Shown here piece after piece: positions 1 to 12,806 of a DNA stretch of 64,000 nt. The number at the start of each line of letters is the position of its first letter. Within the stretch, counting starts at the first letter, position 1. Source of the DNA: Pseudoscleropodium purum (taxonomy: Eukaryota; Streptophyta; Bryopsida; Hypnales; Brachytheciaceae); the NCBI GenBank assembly GCA_963969395.1, contig OZ017803.1, positions 7,936,001 through 8,000,000 on the forward strand, in the 5' to 3' direction. The position numbers and the translations under genes were made by a program. A model generated the notes under the pieces. The model was not told the DNA's origin and did no database searches. It saw only the letters and a program-made list of their open reading frames with translations.

Positions 1-56
1 TCTGTCATATCCTTGGACAGAACTTGCTATATCAAAAGAGCATCTAAAGAACTCAC

Positions 57-3000
57 CAGAGGACAATATCCGTTTCCTCCAGTTTCCGGTCTTGCTTCAC
101 CCAAGTAGGAAGACCCTCACCCACCCGTGGATTTTGATTTGGAAATTCTCCACCAGGGAAGCACTCTTCGGGGTTATATTGCGTCACCCACAGATTGTGC
201 TTGAGAAATGCAGCTCGTCTCAGGAACTTAGCATCCGGACCAGCAAGTGGGAGACAATTGGAGCCCGGCACTAGCTTGTAGCCAGTTAGCTTTCCTGTTC
301 GATTGAATGTTCTTGTATTTCGTACCTGCAGATGTGTAAATATTAATTTTGTGTCCATCTGCTAAGATGTTTCGTGTTGCAACTTGTATTCGACAAATAG
401 TATATTGATTTTAAAGTTAAAACACAGATGCTCTATACCGGCTAACATAGTATGCGAGAGGTATTGATACGTTTACAAGATCATGGTAACATATTTGGTT
501 CCGGCCAGAGTTTTGGGTTAAGGTCCTAGAAATAACAACCAAAATCTCACGACCTGTATGCGATATCACCATCCTGCGTTACTCTCTCTCGGAGGCGGTC
601 CTTTTGCATGGACATATCTGCAACTATCAGAAAGGCTAGCATATTCTAAGAAGGCTAGTCCTTAGTATTGAAACTGGAGGATTTCATAAGTATCAGATAT
701 GCCCATGATTTCAGATTAAGTCAGAATCATTAAGCTCCTCAAGGTAGACTCTCTACCGATTAAGAACCATGTTTATTCATCGAATATGATCAGGAGATAT
801 TCGAAGATAAAATCAATAATCTGAGGTGCACAGAGCAAGAATTTGATGAAGAGATGTAAAGTTGGACTAAAAAGATTGTAGAAATTCTACTTACAATCCA
901 ATGTCGAGCGCTTAGGGCATTGCAATCCCTCTGAGCTTCTTGTTCTGTTCGTAGAAGCGTTTCTTCAGCAAAGAAGGCATTGTTGTGTGGATTGTTAGGT
1001 CCTGGTTTTTCTATCTTCACATTCACTTCCACCACCTGATTCAAAGATGCCATTAAGTCAAACGACAGGGGGATCTAAAACTCGAACATCTTCCTGATAA
1101 ATTGATCCACAGTTGAAAGTAGCCGTTCAATACGCTCACTGACTTCAAACTTGGAACTTCGACCTTGACCGGTCATATGCCCTGGCATGCACAAACGAAC
1201 TCGCTTTTCTTCGTCTCAAGAGGGGAATTCAGAGGTTTTGTAAACAGTCCTGTGTAATGTACCTGATTTAATCCTTCGCCGGGTTTACAGTCGACAGCCA
1301 TGTCCAAGCGAGCAACAAAGAAATGTTGATGTACTGGAGCATAAAGTCCGGGAGCAATTACAGTGCCATGCCGCCGGTTTTCACCCGCCTTCAAAGCACC
1401 CAGGCTTAAGATACCAGTCAGCTTCACTTCAGCTTCTATCTTGCCGTCCTGCAAACAGACATTCCAATCTGATGTTCAGAAACTGCTACTGCTACCTAAA
1501 GGGCATTCATTGCAAAAGACGGCTTCAACAAAGCCCTAATCCTTAGAAAATGCAGTAAAACAGAATATACCGCCACATTCAGATCCTGTAGCATTGGAAG
1601 CATCTCCAAGGAGAAACCAACTTGCATTGAAAGTGGAATGACAAATTTGGATTCGTACAAATTACAATTGCGTGAAGTACAAAGTCAAGGATTCATAAAG
1701 AATTGGTGAAAGAGAGAAAGGAGAGAGTATTTCAGACGAAGAGGAAGAGCAAAACGAAACAGAAATGACATATGCCATCCATAGCCACTCCAAACTGCAA
1801 GAAGGCAGCAGTGAATCGGAAGGTTTGTGAGAGCCAATTCATGACACAATGCGTAAATGCAGATGTGCAGAATGGAGGCACTTCAAACAATTCCTAAACA
1901 GCACTGTTTCCAAGTAGGCAAGGGGCGACCAAATGAGAGGACACAAGGATTGTCGACTCTTGCAATTCCAGTAACCTCTTTATTGATCCTCGTCACGCTT
2001 CTGAGGAGGCAACAAGGGCCCAGATACAGCTAACGTGGCTTCATGCCACAGGTCACAACTTTGCCTGTTCCAAAAGCAAATATACCATCTAAACCTCAGC
2101 TGATCTGCACGTATAGCTCTAGACTTTACCATAAGACTACACTCGTCTCCCGTTTCGAATTTAACGACCTCCCCGAAGTCTACATTGCCCTACGACCAGA
2201 CGTCTGCATCTCAACGTCCGATTGCAAGAGGTCCGGTTGTCACCCAACGAGGGTTCACGCCCCATTAAGCTCCTATATTGAAGATGGATATCCAACACTA
2301 CTCAAAACCAGAACTTAGTATCGCAAGGACGTAACACGTCAACTATTCGCCCAATGATTCCAAAATAAATTCAACTTCAGGTAGTGATTTCTCTAAGTTC
2401 CATCTGTGCTAAGGTGGCACAGCCTATTTCTGTTACGGTAAGTTAAACTGTCAATATCTAATACAGCTCACCAGATCCAGAGTCTTGAATGAAGGCATGT
2501 CGCGAAAGCTGATACTTAACGAAGAAAAGAAGAAGAGACTGTGAACTATGTCAGTATTTGTCATCCGTCCTTGGCTGTAAGGATAAGTAAGACTGAGCGA
2601 CTTACCTGAAGGCGTAGATCATTGACTCAACTAAATAATAAGTCACAGATACAAAAAAATTGCTGCATTGCCAGTGTCAGAACCTGTCCTCTTGCAACCT
2701 CGGCTCTATGTTATACATATGCACAGTTAACTTGCTCAGCGAAGAGAAATCGTGCAGTAAGTAATCGGTTGCGTACTGCATTCACTAACCACGAAGAATG
2801 TAACTCCACTAATATTAATAAACTGTTGCAAGTGCAATCACGAAGCATCCGAGACCCTTAAATTGAACAGTTCTTAGTAGGCAAGTCATAAATGCAGGTA
2901 AGGGTTAGAGCATCAAACCTGATAAAAATGCCAGTAGAATCCGTACTCATAGTTGGCGACAGTGCAGAAAAACGAAACAGTTAATCGCCGAGACCGACGT

Positions 3001-6000
3001 CTTTCTGTGGAACCAGTTCGCCAGTCCTGATGTTTCCACAGCACACCATGGTCTTCCTCGTGCATGCAGACACAGTTTTCGATTGTTTCAACACCTCCGT
3101 GGAAGTTCGTAAAGTGAGCATCAAAGTACTTGATCAGGCCCAGACAGTCACAACCCTGAACATCTCAAGGTAGTCATAAACTCAGCAAGCCTGTTGCCGT
3201 TCAAAATTCAGCTCACAAAATCTTGTCCACCTAAGGTCTCTGTCTTCAAAGATATTATAGAGACCACAGTGCCCTCCCCCACCGTAATAAAGACTTCCAG
3301 AAATAAAGATTCGGGTTCCAAAGCTGTGCGAGCAAAGTGTACAGTTCAAGTGATTCGTTTCATCTCAGGGTGAAGAACAGAAATACGAACCCGTCTTAAA
3401 GAATGGCAGTTCTTCCCGAGCCCATCTTCTCCTGCATCAAATGCGTTCTTCCTATAATGTGGATCCTTAGGGTCGCCATAAGGGACCACCATTTCCACGA
3501 AGCTCAAACGGTGAGCAACTGATCGTCTTCCTCGACTCCCATCATCATAGGCGACCGTGTGAATAACTAAGCCCTCCCTTGGTGTGAAGCCGATTCGGAA
3601 ATTCCACTGCAAAGATATTAATCCAATCAGAAAGTTCGCGGAAAGTTGGAAGCTAAGACTGACAATAGGAGAACATTTCAACAGTAGTCTGTCCATTTTA
3701 ACGAAAGTCGTCACATTAGTAAAGCACAATCCGATTCTAAGAGTTCGCTGTCGTCCAAAAGCTGAAGCACGCTGTACACTCGTCACTGCTTAGCTACACC
3801 ATGTTATTTTCACGGCTAAACATGCTGTGACATCAAGTTCTCAAGTAGTACCTTTTGCCATTCCACAGCATACCCATTCACACGAAAGCTAGGTCCTTCG
3901 GGTTGAGAAATAAGCAAGGGTTTTATGTCACTTCGATCCACGCCCCCACGAGAGGCAGCAGCTGTGTAATTTCTCAGTGGATCTGGAGGTGGGAGTGGAA
4001 CCAGATACCTATCCTCAAACTCAATTACCTGCAATCTCCAAAACCCTGACAATCAGATTAAGAGGAAAGTGGGCAAAGTAGACCAGATGACACAATTAAC
4101 GATAACAACATATTGTCATATCTGTATTTGTGACTTATTCGGAACACCCTTAACCTGAATGAAAAATTGAAGTCGTCTAATGGTTATATCCATCAACTAA
4201 ACTTTATCAAATTTAAATCTTCAGAGCACATGGGTTTGTCACGCGTAACACGCTCAACGGGAAGACAACCAACAGGTCTCAACTCTATGGTTGAATAAAT
4301 GGAAAATAGGGGAAATGACAAGAGTAGCACCTTCATTTTTTGCATGTCTACCAGCACATGTATGCCCTCCACAGGTCGTGCATATCCATTCTCAAGAGGG
4401 CAGTCGCTCTCTGTCCTGCAAAAGACTAGTGGTCTCGCAAGTCTTCGGCTGGGAGAGTCCTCTTCACTGTAGTACCCGACACACCTGCACACAAGCACAC
4501 CCTAAATGAACTCTTCACCTCATAAAAATCTCCAAACTCCATTTCGTCGCCAACTATCATGACGAATACCAGGCATGATCGGATATGGAGGCATCTCAGA
4601 TATTCTACTGCAAAGATCCAATGGAAAACGAAATAGCGACCACAAGAATACGTACTAGATAACCCAGCAAGGCCGAGACCGTTATCGGACATCAATCTCT
4701 CCACCAGACTAAATCAGAACTATCAGGTCCTGAAGATATAAATCTGAAGACAAGGGTTATGACTCTATAGACATATTTCCTCATCCAACCGCAATTGCAT
4801 CATGTAGCCATGAAAGTGACAGGAAAGGACTACAAATTGATGTGTCTTAAGGACATCTTAGGTCCTAAAGGAACAAAATGTGCTAGAACAGGCTGTGAAC
4901 TACTACAACCGCATAAGAAGACAGATTACGCCTGCTCTTTAGGAAAATTTCTCCACAATTTTGCTGAGTGCGCCAAAACATAATGTTCAAACTTGATGTG
5001 GTTGGCAGATGCATTCACTGTACAGTACAATGCAGCTTACTTATTTGTGACTTTCACAAACGAATGCGGTGTGATAGAGTGGTAAACTCACCAAGGATCC
5101 ACCATAACAAGATCCATATCATCAATTCCCCGCCTTTTCATGGCTTCAACAAAGCCTGCATGCTCTTTCACAGACGCTTCGCATTCGGCATACTCCACGG
5201 CATCCTGCCGTCACAGTACAGGTAAAAAGAATCATTTGCAGATCAAACTGCAAGAAGGTATGCCCCCAAAAGCATTCTAGAGAAATTATCTTTAAAACAT
5301 CCTAGTCATTGAAAGCCACTTGGTTACCAAAAAGGTGAAGCACGCGTACCATAGGAGGCTGAACGTCTGGAACCACGACAGAAGAGATGACCTTCCCCCG
5401 GTGATGTCCTCCACGAGCTGTCGCATGAACTTCACTAAGCTCCACCACCCATACGCTTGTTACGTTTGTTCTTTTATTGTACACAACAAGTCTGGCCTGC
5501 CGGTGTGGTAGATGCAAAGGATAGAATGATGATTTTCCTTTGGGTTTGAACAGCATGGGTTGGTACGGAGGAAAGAAGTATGCATCCGCCATGGCCACCA
5601 CGTGCTTGTCTGGTTCATTGAGCACTACCTCCACAAATCGCATCCCATCGCGCACCTGCGTGCCGGAATTACAGCAGTACCAATGTTAGACCTCCCAAAA
5701 CTTGTAAAGCTGTGTCTCTCAGATATTTTGAAACAACTGCGAATTCATGAGGTACTCAAATCCGAAAACTGAGAAAGCAGCAAATAGCAGACATGCCGAA
5801 AAAGGTCCTTACAGGCAAACGCAGTCAATGAGGGTAGAGGCAAGTACATATTCGAGCGTGCAGATAATTACCTGTGAAATTGAGCAAATATCGAAAGCCC
5901 ACTCTACGTCTACCTCTATGTCTACAACTTTTTCTACCTGTTAAGAAACACAAACGAACCTTACTCTCAGTTGAAAGAGAAGAGGACGGGTCAATTCTTG

Positions 6001-7727
6001 TACACTTACTTCGGGTGTCTCTCCTGCCGCTCTGACAGTGGCGATAGCAACCGCTATCTCGGTGGGACTCAAAGGATCCAAAGGATGTGCTGATTGCGAC
6101 CTCAAGACAAGCATTTGCGACCCTGCAGAGACATCAATCACATCAACAGATCAGGTTGAGATTTCTAACAATCCAGATTAAATTCTAGAAAGAAACTCTC
6201 AAAATTCGACATTCAGCACTACATTTCGAAAACTATTGGACCACATACCAATTAAATTAAAGCTCCGATGAGGACGCCCAGAAACAATTCAGAAAGCGTG
6301 ATAGAATTCAGAACTGACAGTATCGCTTCCCCTTCAATTGAAAAGGGCATAGTGACCAAGAATTCTGACAAATCCGTCCCCTAGATATCATGGAAACAAG
6401 CCATGATCGTAAAATAGGCGTAAAGGTGACCTGATCGTAAAATTTCGAAGTTAAGCGAATTTCTTACAACCATCATCTCCAGGTCTACAGAGACTAAAAC
6501 TATTTCGCTTGCACTCACCAACGCAGTGGAAATGAAACAGATCTCAATCTCATGGATCAAACGTTGCGAAACAACGCTGTAACTGATATCCACTTGCCAG
6601 AGAATATGGGTGCTGTAACCCGTCGACACTGTCCGTGATCTCAAACTCATGCTCTAATGCAACTAGCAAGAACAGCGAATCAAAGGGTAAATTTTCACAT
6701 TCAAGACATAAAATTTACACAAATTCTTTTGCACTCACTCGTCTTCGCCTCGCGGACCATCCGAATGGTTAAACATGCGCTGATAAGGTAAGCGCAGCGT
6801 TTAATATACGTACCTCAGCAGCCATAGTACCTTACGACGTTGGCATCAATAATTATTATGAAGCCCGTTGTACAAATAAGTAAAGAACTTGTACAATCGG
6901 TCCGATTCCTTGCGAACTGTCTGAATCATCAGGTATCCTAGAAATTGGAGAAAACTCACTCTCACAGAGAATAGACAATGGAGGGACCCAAACTGTATAG
7001 TTTCAGGAACATTACTCTATTAACTAACCGAGAGGCGTGCTTGAAAATGGAATCTGGATCTTTCCTACTTGGGAATTAACTTTACTAAAATACTTTAGAC
7101 AGTTCAGGGAAAATATTTGCAGAGATGAAGGCTTATTTTTTCAGGAACACAGCAATCAAAGGATCAGCCACATCCACATCACGTAGCTAGGGAGAGGATG
7201 AAAATTCAGCAACCTTTCAATGTGCTGTCAGCAACTGGAAGAGTGTCTAGATTCAGTCGAATTACTACTCCATTAGCTAACCGACATACACACTGCAGAA
7301 GAGAATCTGGATCTCTCTTGCTTTGGATCTGGCTTCGCTTAACTAACAGGTCAGGAAAAACGTTCTACAGAGATGAATTTGTTCAGCAACACAGGGAGCA
7401 GCCACAGCTAGAGTGACGGTGGCCAATTCAGCTACCTTTCAATGCGCTTCCAGCAATTGTAGCTGCAGGATCCAAGGACCCGTAAGGAATCTTGATATTC
7501 CTGTGATGCTCCTGCTGGTCAATGAGAGAAATCTCCTCTCCCATCATCTCGAGAACCTCTCCTGAAGCTGGTTGAGGCTGGAGACCTCCTCCCGCCATGC
7601 CTAAGGGAGACTCGGAATCCGAAGACAAGGCCGAGGCTCCTGCATCCGCGTCTCGAAAATCTTCGAGATTCGGAGGAGTGGCGGGCGCGTGGCAGCAAAT
7701 CTTCGGCGACTTCGTACATGAGGCCAT
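57..7727 (-). CDS. Copper-containing primary amine oxidase, 3' end outside window
   Basis: Oxidises primary amines to aldehyde, ammonia and H2O2, using copper and a topaquinone made from a tyrosine. Eleven exons (minus strand) join in frame: 7727-7436, 6122-6010, 5655-5350, 5204-5092, 4484-4331, 4028-3852, 3606-3391, 3155-2919, 1448-1263, 1035-895, 325-57, giving 734 residues plus two bases. Nearly all junctions are GT-AG with matching phases. The topaquinone precursor is Tyr526 in the motif VANYEY. The likely catalytic base is Asp442 in NAFDAGE, 84 residues upstream as I recall for bacterial family members. Two copper ligands are His576 and His578 in VHQHFF; the third should lie in the missing last exon. 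The sequence resembles the plant peroxisomal subclade (Arabidopsis At2g42490 type), but the C-terminal targeting signal is outside the window. The start ATG at 7727 opens a divergent N-terminal exon whose phase fits exon 2, with a Lys-Gly junction. I see no stop or frameshift. Confidence 0.93.
6975..7460. repeat. Tandem duplication covering intron 1 and the 3' end of exon 1 of the amine oxidase gene
   Basis: The end of coding exon 1 (about 7427-7460) recurs inside intron 1 at about 7203-7237, including a look-alike of the splice donor region. The stretch from about 7201 to 7425 also resembles 6975-7200: both carry a CTAACC landmark (7024 and 7277) and an ACAGAGATGAA-like landmark. The units are roughly 220-250 bp and diverged. 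The inner copies keep no obvious open frame, so they look like non-coding by-products of local duplication, possibly cryptic donor sites. Confidence 0.65.
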
Positions 7728-8470
7728 TGGCAGGGCTTCTCTAGCACCCCGATGCCCGGATACTCCTTCCCTAGACCCGCACTATCAGACATACACGCTT
7801 CTTCACTCGCCAACCCGCTCTTCCTCGTCTTCCAAACTCACGCTCTCACAGCTTACTATTATTTCTTCTCGCTCGTTCGTTCACAATTCATCACCAATCC
7901 AAGAAACGACCTCCACAACAACAATCGCCTCCAAAATCCTTCAAATCGCGCTCTCCACACCACCAAACCACCACCCCGCCCACACCTCACACCTCAAATG
8001 CTCTTCCCAAATTTAACAGGAAGAAAATCACTAACACATCAATCACTCATGCGTTTAAGAGCTTCCACTCCACTCCACTCCACTCCAAGAAAACAAAGCT
8101 CCAAGAAGCTCCCGGGCAATGAAAAATGGCCAAAAATCTCATCAAAACGGTTCGTCTCGGAGAACAGATTCCGATTTCCAAGCACGCCGGCATAGACGAC
8201 GACGACAACGCAAAGCTGTCACGATGGCAAATTGAGAATAAAGGGGGCTCAAGGAATGGTGGAGAAGATATACGAGTGGCGACGGCGACGACGAAGCCCT
8301 TTCGGGATCTCGGCCAGGTCCTGACATTTGATTTTGGGGATGTCGATAGGCACCTGAGGGGGGGCTCGGTAATAATATTATGGGGATTGTTCACCGATTA
8401 TTCCATTATCGGTTCTATCCCCTGATCTTTCTTATATTACCGGTATCTACAGTCAAATGTTCGAGCATCC
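7728..8470. promoter_or_regulatory. Upstream region of the amine oxidase gene
   Basis: This 740-bp stretch before the minus-strand start is more GC-rich than the DNA to its right. It contains a short CCACT pentamer run near 8066-8090. No initiator or TATA box could be assigned with confidence. Plus-strand open frames here have no recognisable motifs. The part from about 8225 to 8435 is repeated upstream of the TMEM42-like gene near 23.1 kb. Confidence 0.4.
8225..8435 (+). repeat. Dispersed module, copy A (copy B at 23080-23265)
   Basis: About 200 bp here match 23080-23265 in the same orientation, with shared blocks such as GACATTTGATT, TAATAATATTAT and GATTATTCCATTAT. Copy B shows many C-to-T and G-to-A changes relative to this copy. 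Both copies lie a few hundred bp upstream of a minus-strand gene start (7727 and 22681). It may be a shared transposon fragment or a duplicated upstream region. Confidence 0.7.
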
Positions 8471-9999
8471 CAAAGTCCCAATGCTGGGGGGCTCTGCAAC
8501 CATGCTCTTTTTTTCCTTCACAAATTTTGGACTATAAAGGTAGGTACATCCAAAATGATCATGTGTGTACATCTCTATTGTAGAAGAAATGATTTCAAAA
8601 CGTCTACTTTAAAAAAAATCTTTGATCCTTTATAACTTTTGCATACAATATCTGAATGGTACATTCTTTGGTACGTTAGAACCTCCTTTCACTTACCAAC
8701 AAGGAAATACAAAAATTTGACCAACATAATGATAAGAAACTAGACACAATAGTCAAAAGTAGTGGTTTCTGAATATCCACCTTAGTTCAGTTGCAATCAA
8801 TGATACATTTTTGGCAGTAATGATGGAAAGTGATTTACGTTGCAACACAATAGATGAAAATGATCAAATGGAAGAAGATTTGGATGAAGGGAAAGACACT
8901 ATTCTACTTGAAACTGGCATGTCAATAAATCGATGACACCATCATCTACTGTGGTGGGTTTTTTTTTACCTGCTTTGCTTTATGCCATCTAGGATGCCAT
9001 TCCAAATATGACCTCACTCCCAAATCCCTTCTTTTCTTGGTAAGGTGGTGGCGGAGACAATTTGTAAGATTTTCAAACTAAACTAGACTATCATTCTGAA
9101 GCTACAGAAGTACAGATGAATTTGGCACTGATAAGATTGATAGTAAAACCAATGATTAACTTACTCATCCACACACCATCATCCAAAGTGCAAAGCAAGG
9201 TGACTAACAAAGACCCCTTTTTTTTTCTTTTTCTGTTTTTTTCCTTCCTTTATCCCTGTTTCGCTCGTGTTTTTTTTTTTCTTCTTCTCTTAAGTTAAAG
9301 TATTGATTGATAGTTCATGATGTGTATGATGATGTGTATGATTTGTCACGTTTTTTTTCCAGTTGGATGGCTGGAACAAACTGTGTTGGAATTCTGGCAG
9401 CATTTTTTTTGCTTTGCAAGGGAGGGGGAGTCAGTTTGTGGTGAGAGACTTCTGTTGCAGGACAATTCTCTTCTCCAGGCAGGGAACAGCAGGCATGTTT
9501 TAAAAGATTCTCACCCACTGGACCGCTAGTTTTTTTTATAAACTAGAACATGTTTTTGGCACCGCGAGTTTTATAATCTACTGTATATGAGTTTTAAGTT
9601 ATTTGCAGACTGGTGGTGAAGACTGATTCTTCAAACCCGTGGAGTCAGGGCCAGTGATCCCAGAATAGGTTCAGAGTAACTAGCCAGATGTTCATTTTTG
9701 GAAGATTTTAAAAAAAAATTATTCTGTGGGCTTGAGAAAATTACATAGCAAACAAACGAGTGAAATTTAGCCAGTTTTGAAATTGCTGGTCAGGGCTTAT
9801 TTGGGTTACTTTTTTAAGAAAGTACTCTGCAATCACTTCAAATTTGGTTGAAGCACTATAGCTCATGGGAAGGTCAGATTCAGCATAAATCAACCCGTAA
9901 TGCAGGTTGGAACCTGACATACTGAGACCATACAAATAAACATGACATGGTGAAGAAAACCTGATGCAATAGAGCACTGTGATTTAGGTCCCTACTTGT
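8471..9999. other. AT-rich intergenic DNA
   Basis: No open frame with recognisable protein similarity was seen. The stretch holds several T-runs (for example near 8949, 9220 and 9270) and a TGATGTGTATGATGATGTGT-like short repeat near 9319. I assign no gene. Confidence 0.5.
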
Positions 10000-10328
10000 C
10001 ATTAGGAAAAATCTGAGCCATGTGGAGGGCCGTTAAGAAATCTGTTTTCAGCACCCCACAGAGCAATTACAGGAAAATTTTAAAAAATTAAAAAATTAAT
10101 TAAATTTATAAATAAATAAATAATAAAATTATATATATATAATATTGAAAAAATATATATTGAAAAAGTATGAAAATCTAACGTGGCGTTGACGTGACGC
10201 AAGTAATGCCACATCAATAGGTTTCATGAAAAAATAAAAAACTGAGGAATTTCCTCTCTAATCGCACTAAGGTAGTTGTGGAAAGTTTCAAATTGGCAGA
10301 CCTTTTGAGGCTTGAAATTTTCGTAATG
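10000..10328 (+). mobile_element. Foldback MITE, family F, copy 1
   Basis: The ends are inverted relatives of each other: CATTAGGAAAAATCT at the left and, on the other strand from 10328, CATTACGAAAATTTC. The core is very AT-rich and ends in a motif with GTGGC and GCCACATCA around 10180-10217. The layout matches copies at 45921-46288, 46461-46737, 50620-51156 and, in reverse, 60571-60766. No coding capacity, so non-autonomous. Confidence 0.7.
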
Positions 10329-10329
10329 A

Positions 10330-11999
10330 GTAGGGATCGAGCCATTCTTGTTTTAAAAAAAATGCTACATATCATCTTTTGAATAGACCACTGATTTAGG
10401 TCCCTGCTTGAAGTAGTAGTTGATTTATTCATGATAAAAAAGAAGCAACACATGTCATTTTGTGAATGGTGTGAGGTGACATAGATCCATGAGAATCTGA
10501 CATGGGAATTCGATTTCGATATGGAACTGGAGTGCTACATGAAGCCTTCCTATATGGTGCTTCTACATTCATCATTCGTTAGAACCAAAAATTAATTGTT
10601 TCCACTATTGATTCATGCACTACACTATCCAAATTTGGCAAACGCATGTATGTTTTAAATAAAAATGGATACTTTTGGGTGAAAAAAAAAATGATTTTAT
10701 CTAGTGAAAAGTAAAAAAATTCTTTTCCATTGGTGCAATTTGGCCTTATCGTGTCTCTTCCCAAAGGGTTGGTGTTTGAATACATTCACAGCAAGGCCGA
10801 AGTATCTAAGGCCATTGCCACCCTAAAAGATGCGTTTCTACTTATCAAGTCCACTTTTTTATATTTCTCTATATTTTTTGCTCTAGCACAAATTTTACAA
10901 ATTTTTCCACTATATTTTTTTCTCCAATGTTTTTAAACTACAACATATTCTTTCCCAATTCCACCTCGACTAACAACGAACTCACATTAGCAATTTCCCC
11001 TCACCCACACCCACACCCTCACCCACACCCAAAAAAAACCCATTGATATGCTATCATACATGAAAGTCCAATTCAATATTCAAGTGCCGAAATCAAATTT
11101 CCATGTCGAATTCTTGTGGATCCACATTACTTCACACCATTCACAAAATGACATGTGGCACTTATCTCTTTCTTTTTTATTATTACAAAATTGACTTAAT
11201 TTATGCAGAATCTGACACCTTCATGTACCACATTATTGCAACATAGGGTTGGTTGGTGTTATGAAGCTGCCCTGACTCTCCCATGGCAATTGGCTGCAGA
11301 GGCTACAACGGCAGCAATTAGTCAATTCAAGCCCACTGTTTCTGTCCATGGTCGCACTGAAGCCATAACTTTATTATTATTATCATTATTATTATTATTA
11401 TTATTGTTATTAAATGTAGAATATAATTTACACCTATTAAATATCAATTTGCTGGTTCCGAAATTTTGACTCAGAAGGAGCCAAAAATTTAGACAAATAT
11501 CTTTCAGATGCCAAGCTCATGCAGAGGCTCATGAGCCCCCATGAAACAGTGGAACACGGACAAGTTGGATTTGGATGGACCCCAGATTCCTTTGTGTTTG
11601 CAATTGGCCGGAACTCACCACCTTGGGTTTTTTTGTTTTTTTTATTTATGTTCCCCCATTGATCACCCCCTTTTGAGTTCCCCAACACGACAAAGGCGGT
11701 GGCAATCACTACGACTTGCGCATCCTAGCAGAAATCACTTGAATGATCAGTTTACACACACCGATCCTTTGGCCATTGCTGAGTCATTCAATAACGACTT
11801 TGCGGATCCAATTTGCATGGGCGGTGTCGTCGTACTCAGGGTGGGTGGTTGGTTTGTGGGGTTTTTTTTGCCACCACCGGGGACAAGAGTGCCAATTGCA
11901 AATGGGGAATGGATACGAGTGACGTCGGTTGTCTCCCTTGAATTGAGTTTGAGAAAGGCAAAAAAAAAATTGTGGTGTGGCATGTGGCATATACTTGTT
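10330..11999. other. AT-rich intergenic DNA with dispersed repeat fragments
   Basis: No gene recognised. It contains one copy of a dispersed repeat sharing CACACCATTCACAAAATGAC at 11135, found again near 17003 and inverted near 10456-10480. A TTA trinucleotide microsatellite lies at about 11370-11412. The open frame at 11541-12083 is long for this region but shows no family features. Confidence 0.5.
11370..11412. repeat. (TTA)n microsatellite
   Basis: Roughly 13 trinucleotide units of TTA/ATT with two interruptions (one C, one G). Confidence 0.9.
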
Positions 12000-12806
12000 T
12001 GTAGGTTGAAATATTCAATAGCAGCTATATGGACAAGAGTTGGAAATAATATTTGTTGGGTTCATAAAAAGGGGCTTACTTAGCTCTTTATATTTTGGGA
12101 CACGTACCACATAATACGGAGACACAAGTTTTTTGAGGTTGAGACATTCAATACGGCAACCCTATGATTGAACACCTTGAAGAGTTTGGAAAATCAGGAT
12201 CATGTGTTAGTGTTAATATACATTTTGGGTATGTTGAAACATTCAATAGTAATCATATCAGGAGACCTTGAATAGTTTGAAGAATTGTGATGTTAGTTAG
12301 TGTGTAGGTCATTCATTTTTGGATGTTGAAACATTCAATAGCAAATTGCCATATAGACACTTTGAATTGTTTGGAAAATCGTGATTTGTATCATACATTT
12401 TTGGTTTGTTGAAGCATTCAATAGGCAACCATAACATGGACACCTTAAGTAGTTTGAAAATTCGTGGTTTGTGTCAATCATACATTTTGGTGTGTTGTTG
12501 AAACATTCAATAGCAATCATGTAGACACTTTGAATAGTTTGAAAAATCTTCATGTGTGTCATACAATCTTTGTATGTTGAAACATTCAATAGCGATTGTA
12601 TGGACAAAAGCTTGAATATCGTTTTGTGATCATGTAAGGCCTCTTTATGCTTTGGGACACAAATCAAACAATAAAGAGACAATTTTTTTTGTGCTTGAAA
12701 CTTTCAAATAGCAATTGTGTGGAAAAACATTGACCTTTTATAACTTCTTGCGTGCAATTAAGGTCACTTTGTACTTGTGGACACAAATCAAGCATGAAGG
12801 AAAATG
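12000..12806. repeat. Degenerate minisatellite with about 90-bp units
   Basis: The phrase GTTGAAACATTCAATAG, or a close variant, starts at about 12005, 12139, 12233, 12324, 12408, 12497, 12576 and 12694. Spacings are mostly 79-94 bp. Each unit continues with GGACACCTTGAATAGTTTG-like and TCATACATTTTGG-like phrases. A second phrase around TTTGGGACACAAATCA recurs at about 12096, 12653 and 12776, marking a longer, higher-order period at the ends. Non-coding tandem array. Confidence 0.85.

Noticed and set aside
6750..6810. Possible tRNA near GGTTAAACATGCGCTGATAAGG
   Set aside because: No acceptor stem or B-box-like GGTTCGA could be fitted.
7597..8195. Long overlapping plus-strand frames opposite exon 1 of the amine oxidase
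   Set aside because: They lie over or just upstream of the minus-strand first exon, have Ser/His/Pro composition typical of antisense reading, and no motif.
8126..8425. Plus-strand 99-codon frame as a divergent gene
   Set aside because: Low-complexity start, no family, and the DNA is a dispersed module found again at 23.1 kb where the frame is not kept.
11541..12083. 180-codon plus-strand frame
   Set aside because: Runs into the minisatellite, contains Phe-rich runs from T-tracts and no recognisable domain.
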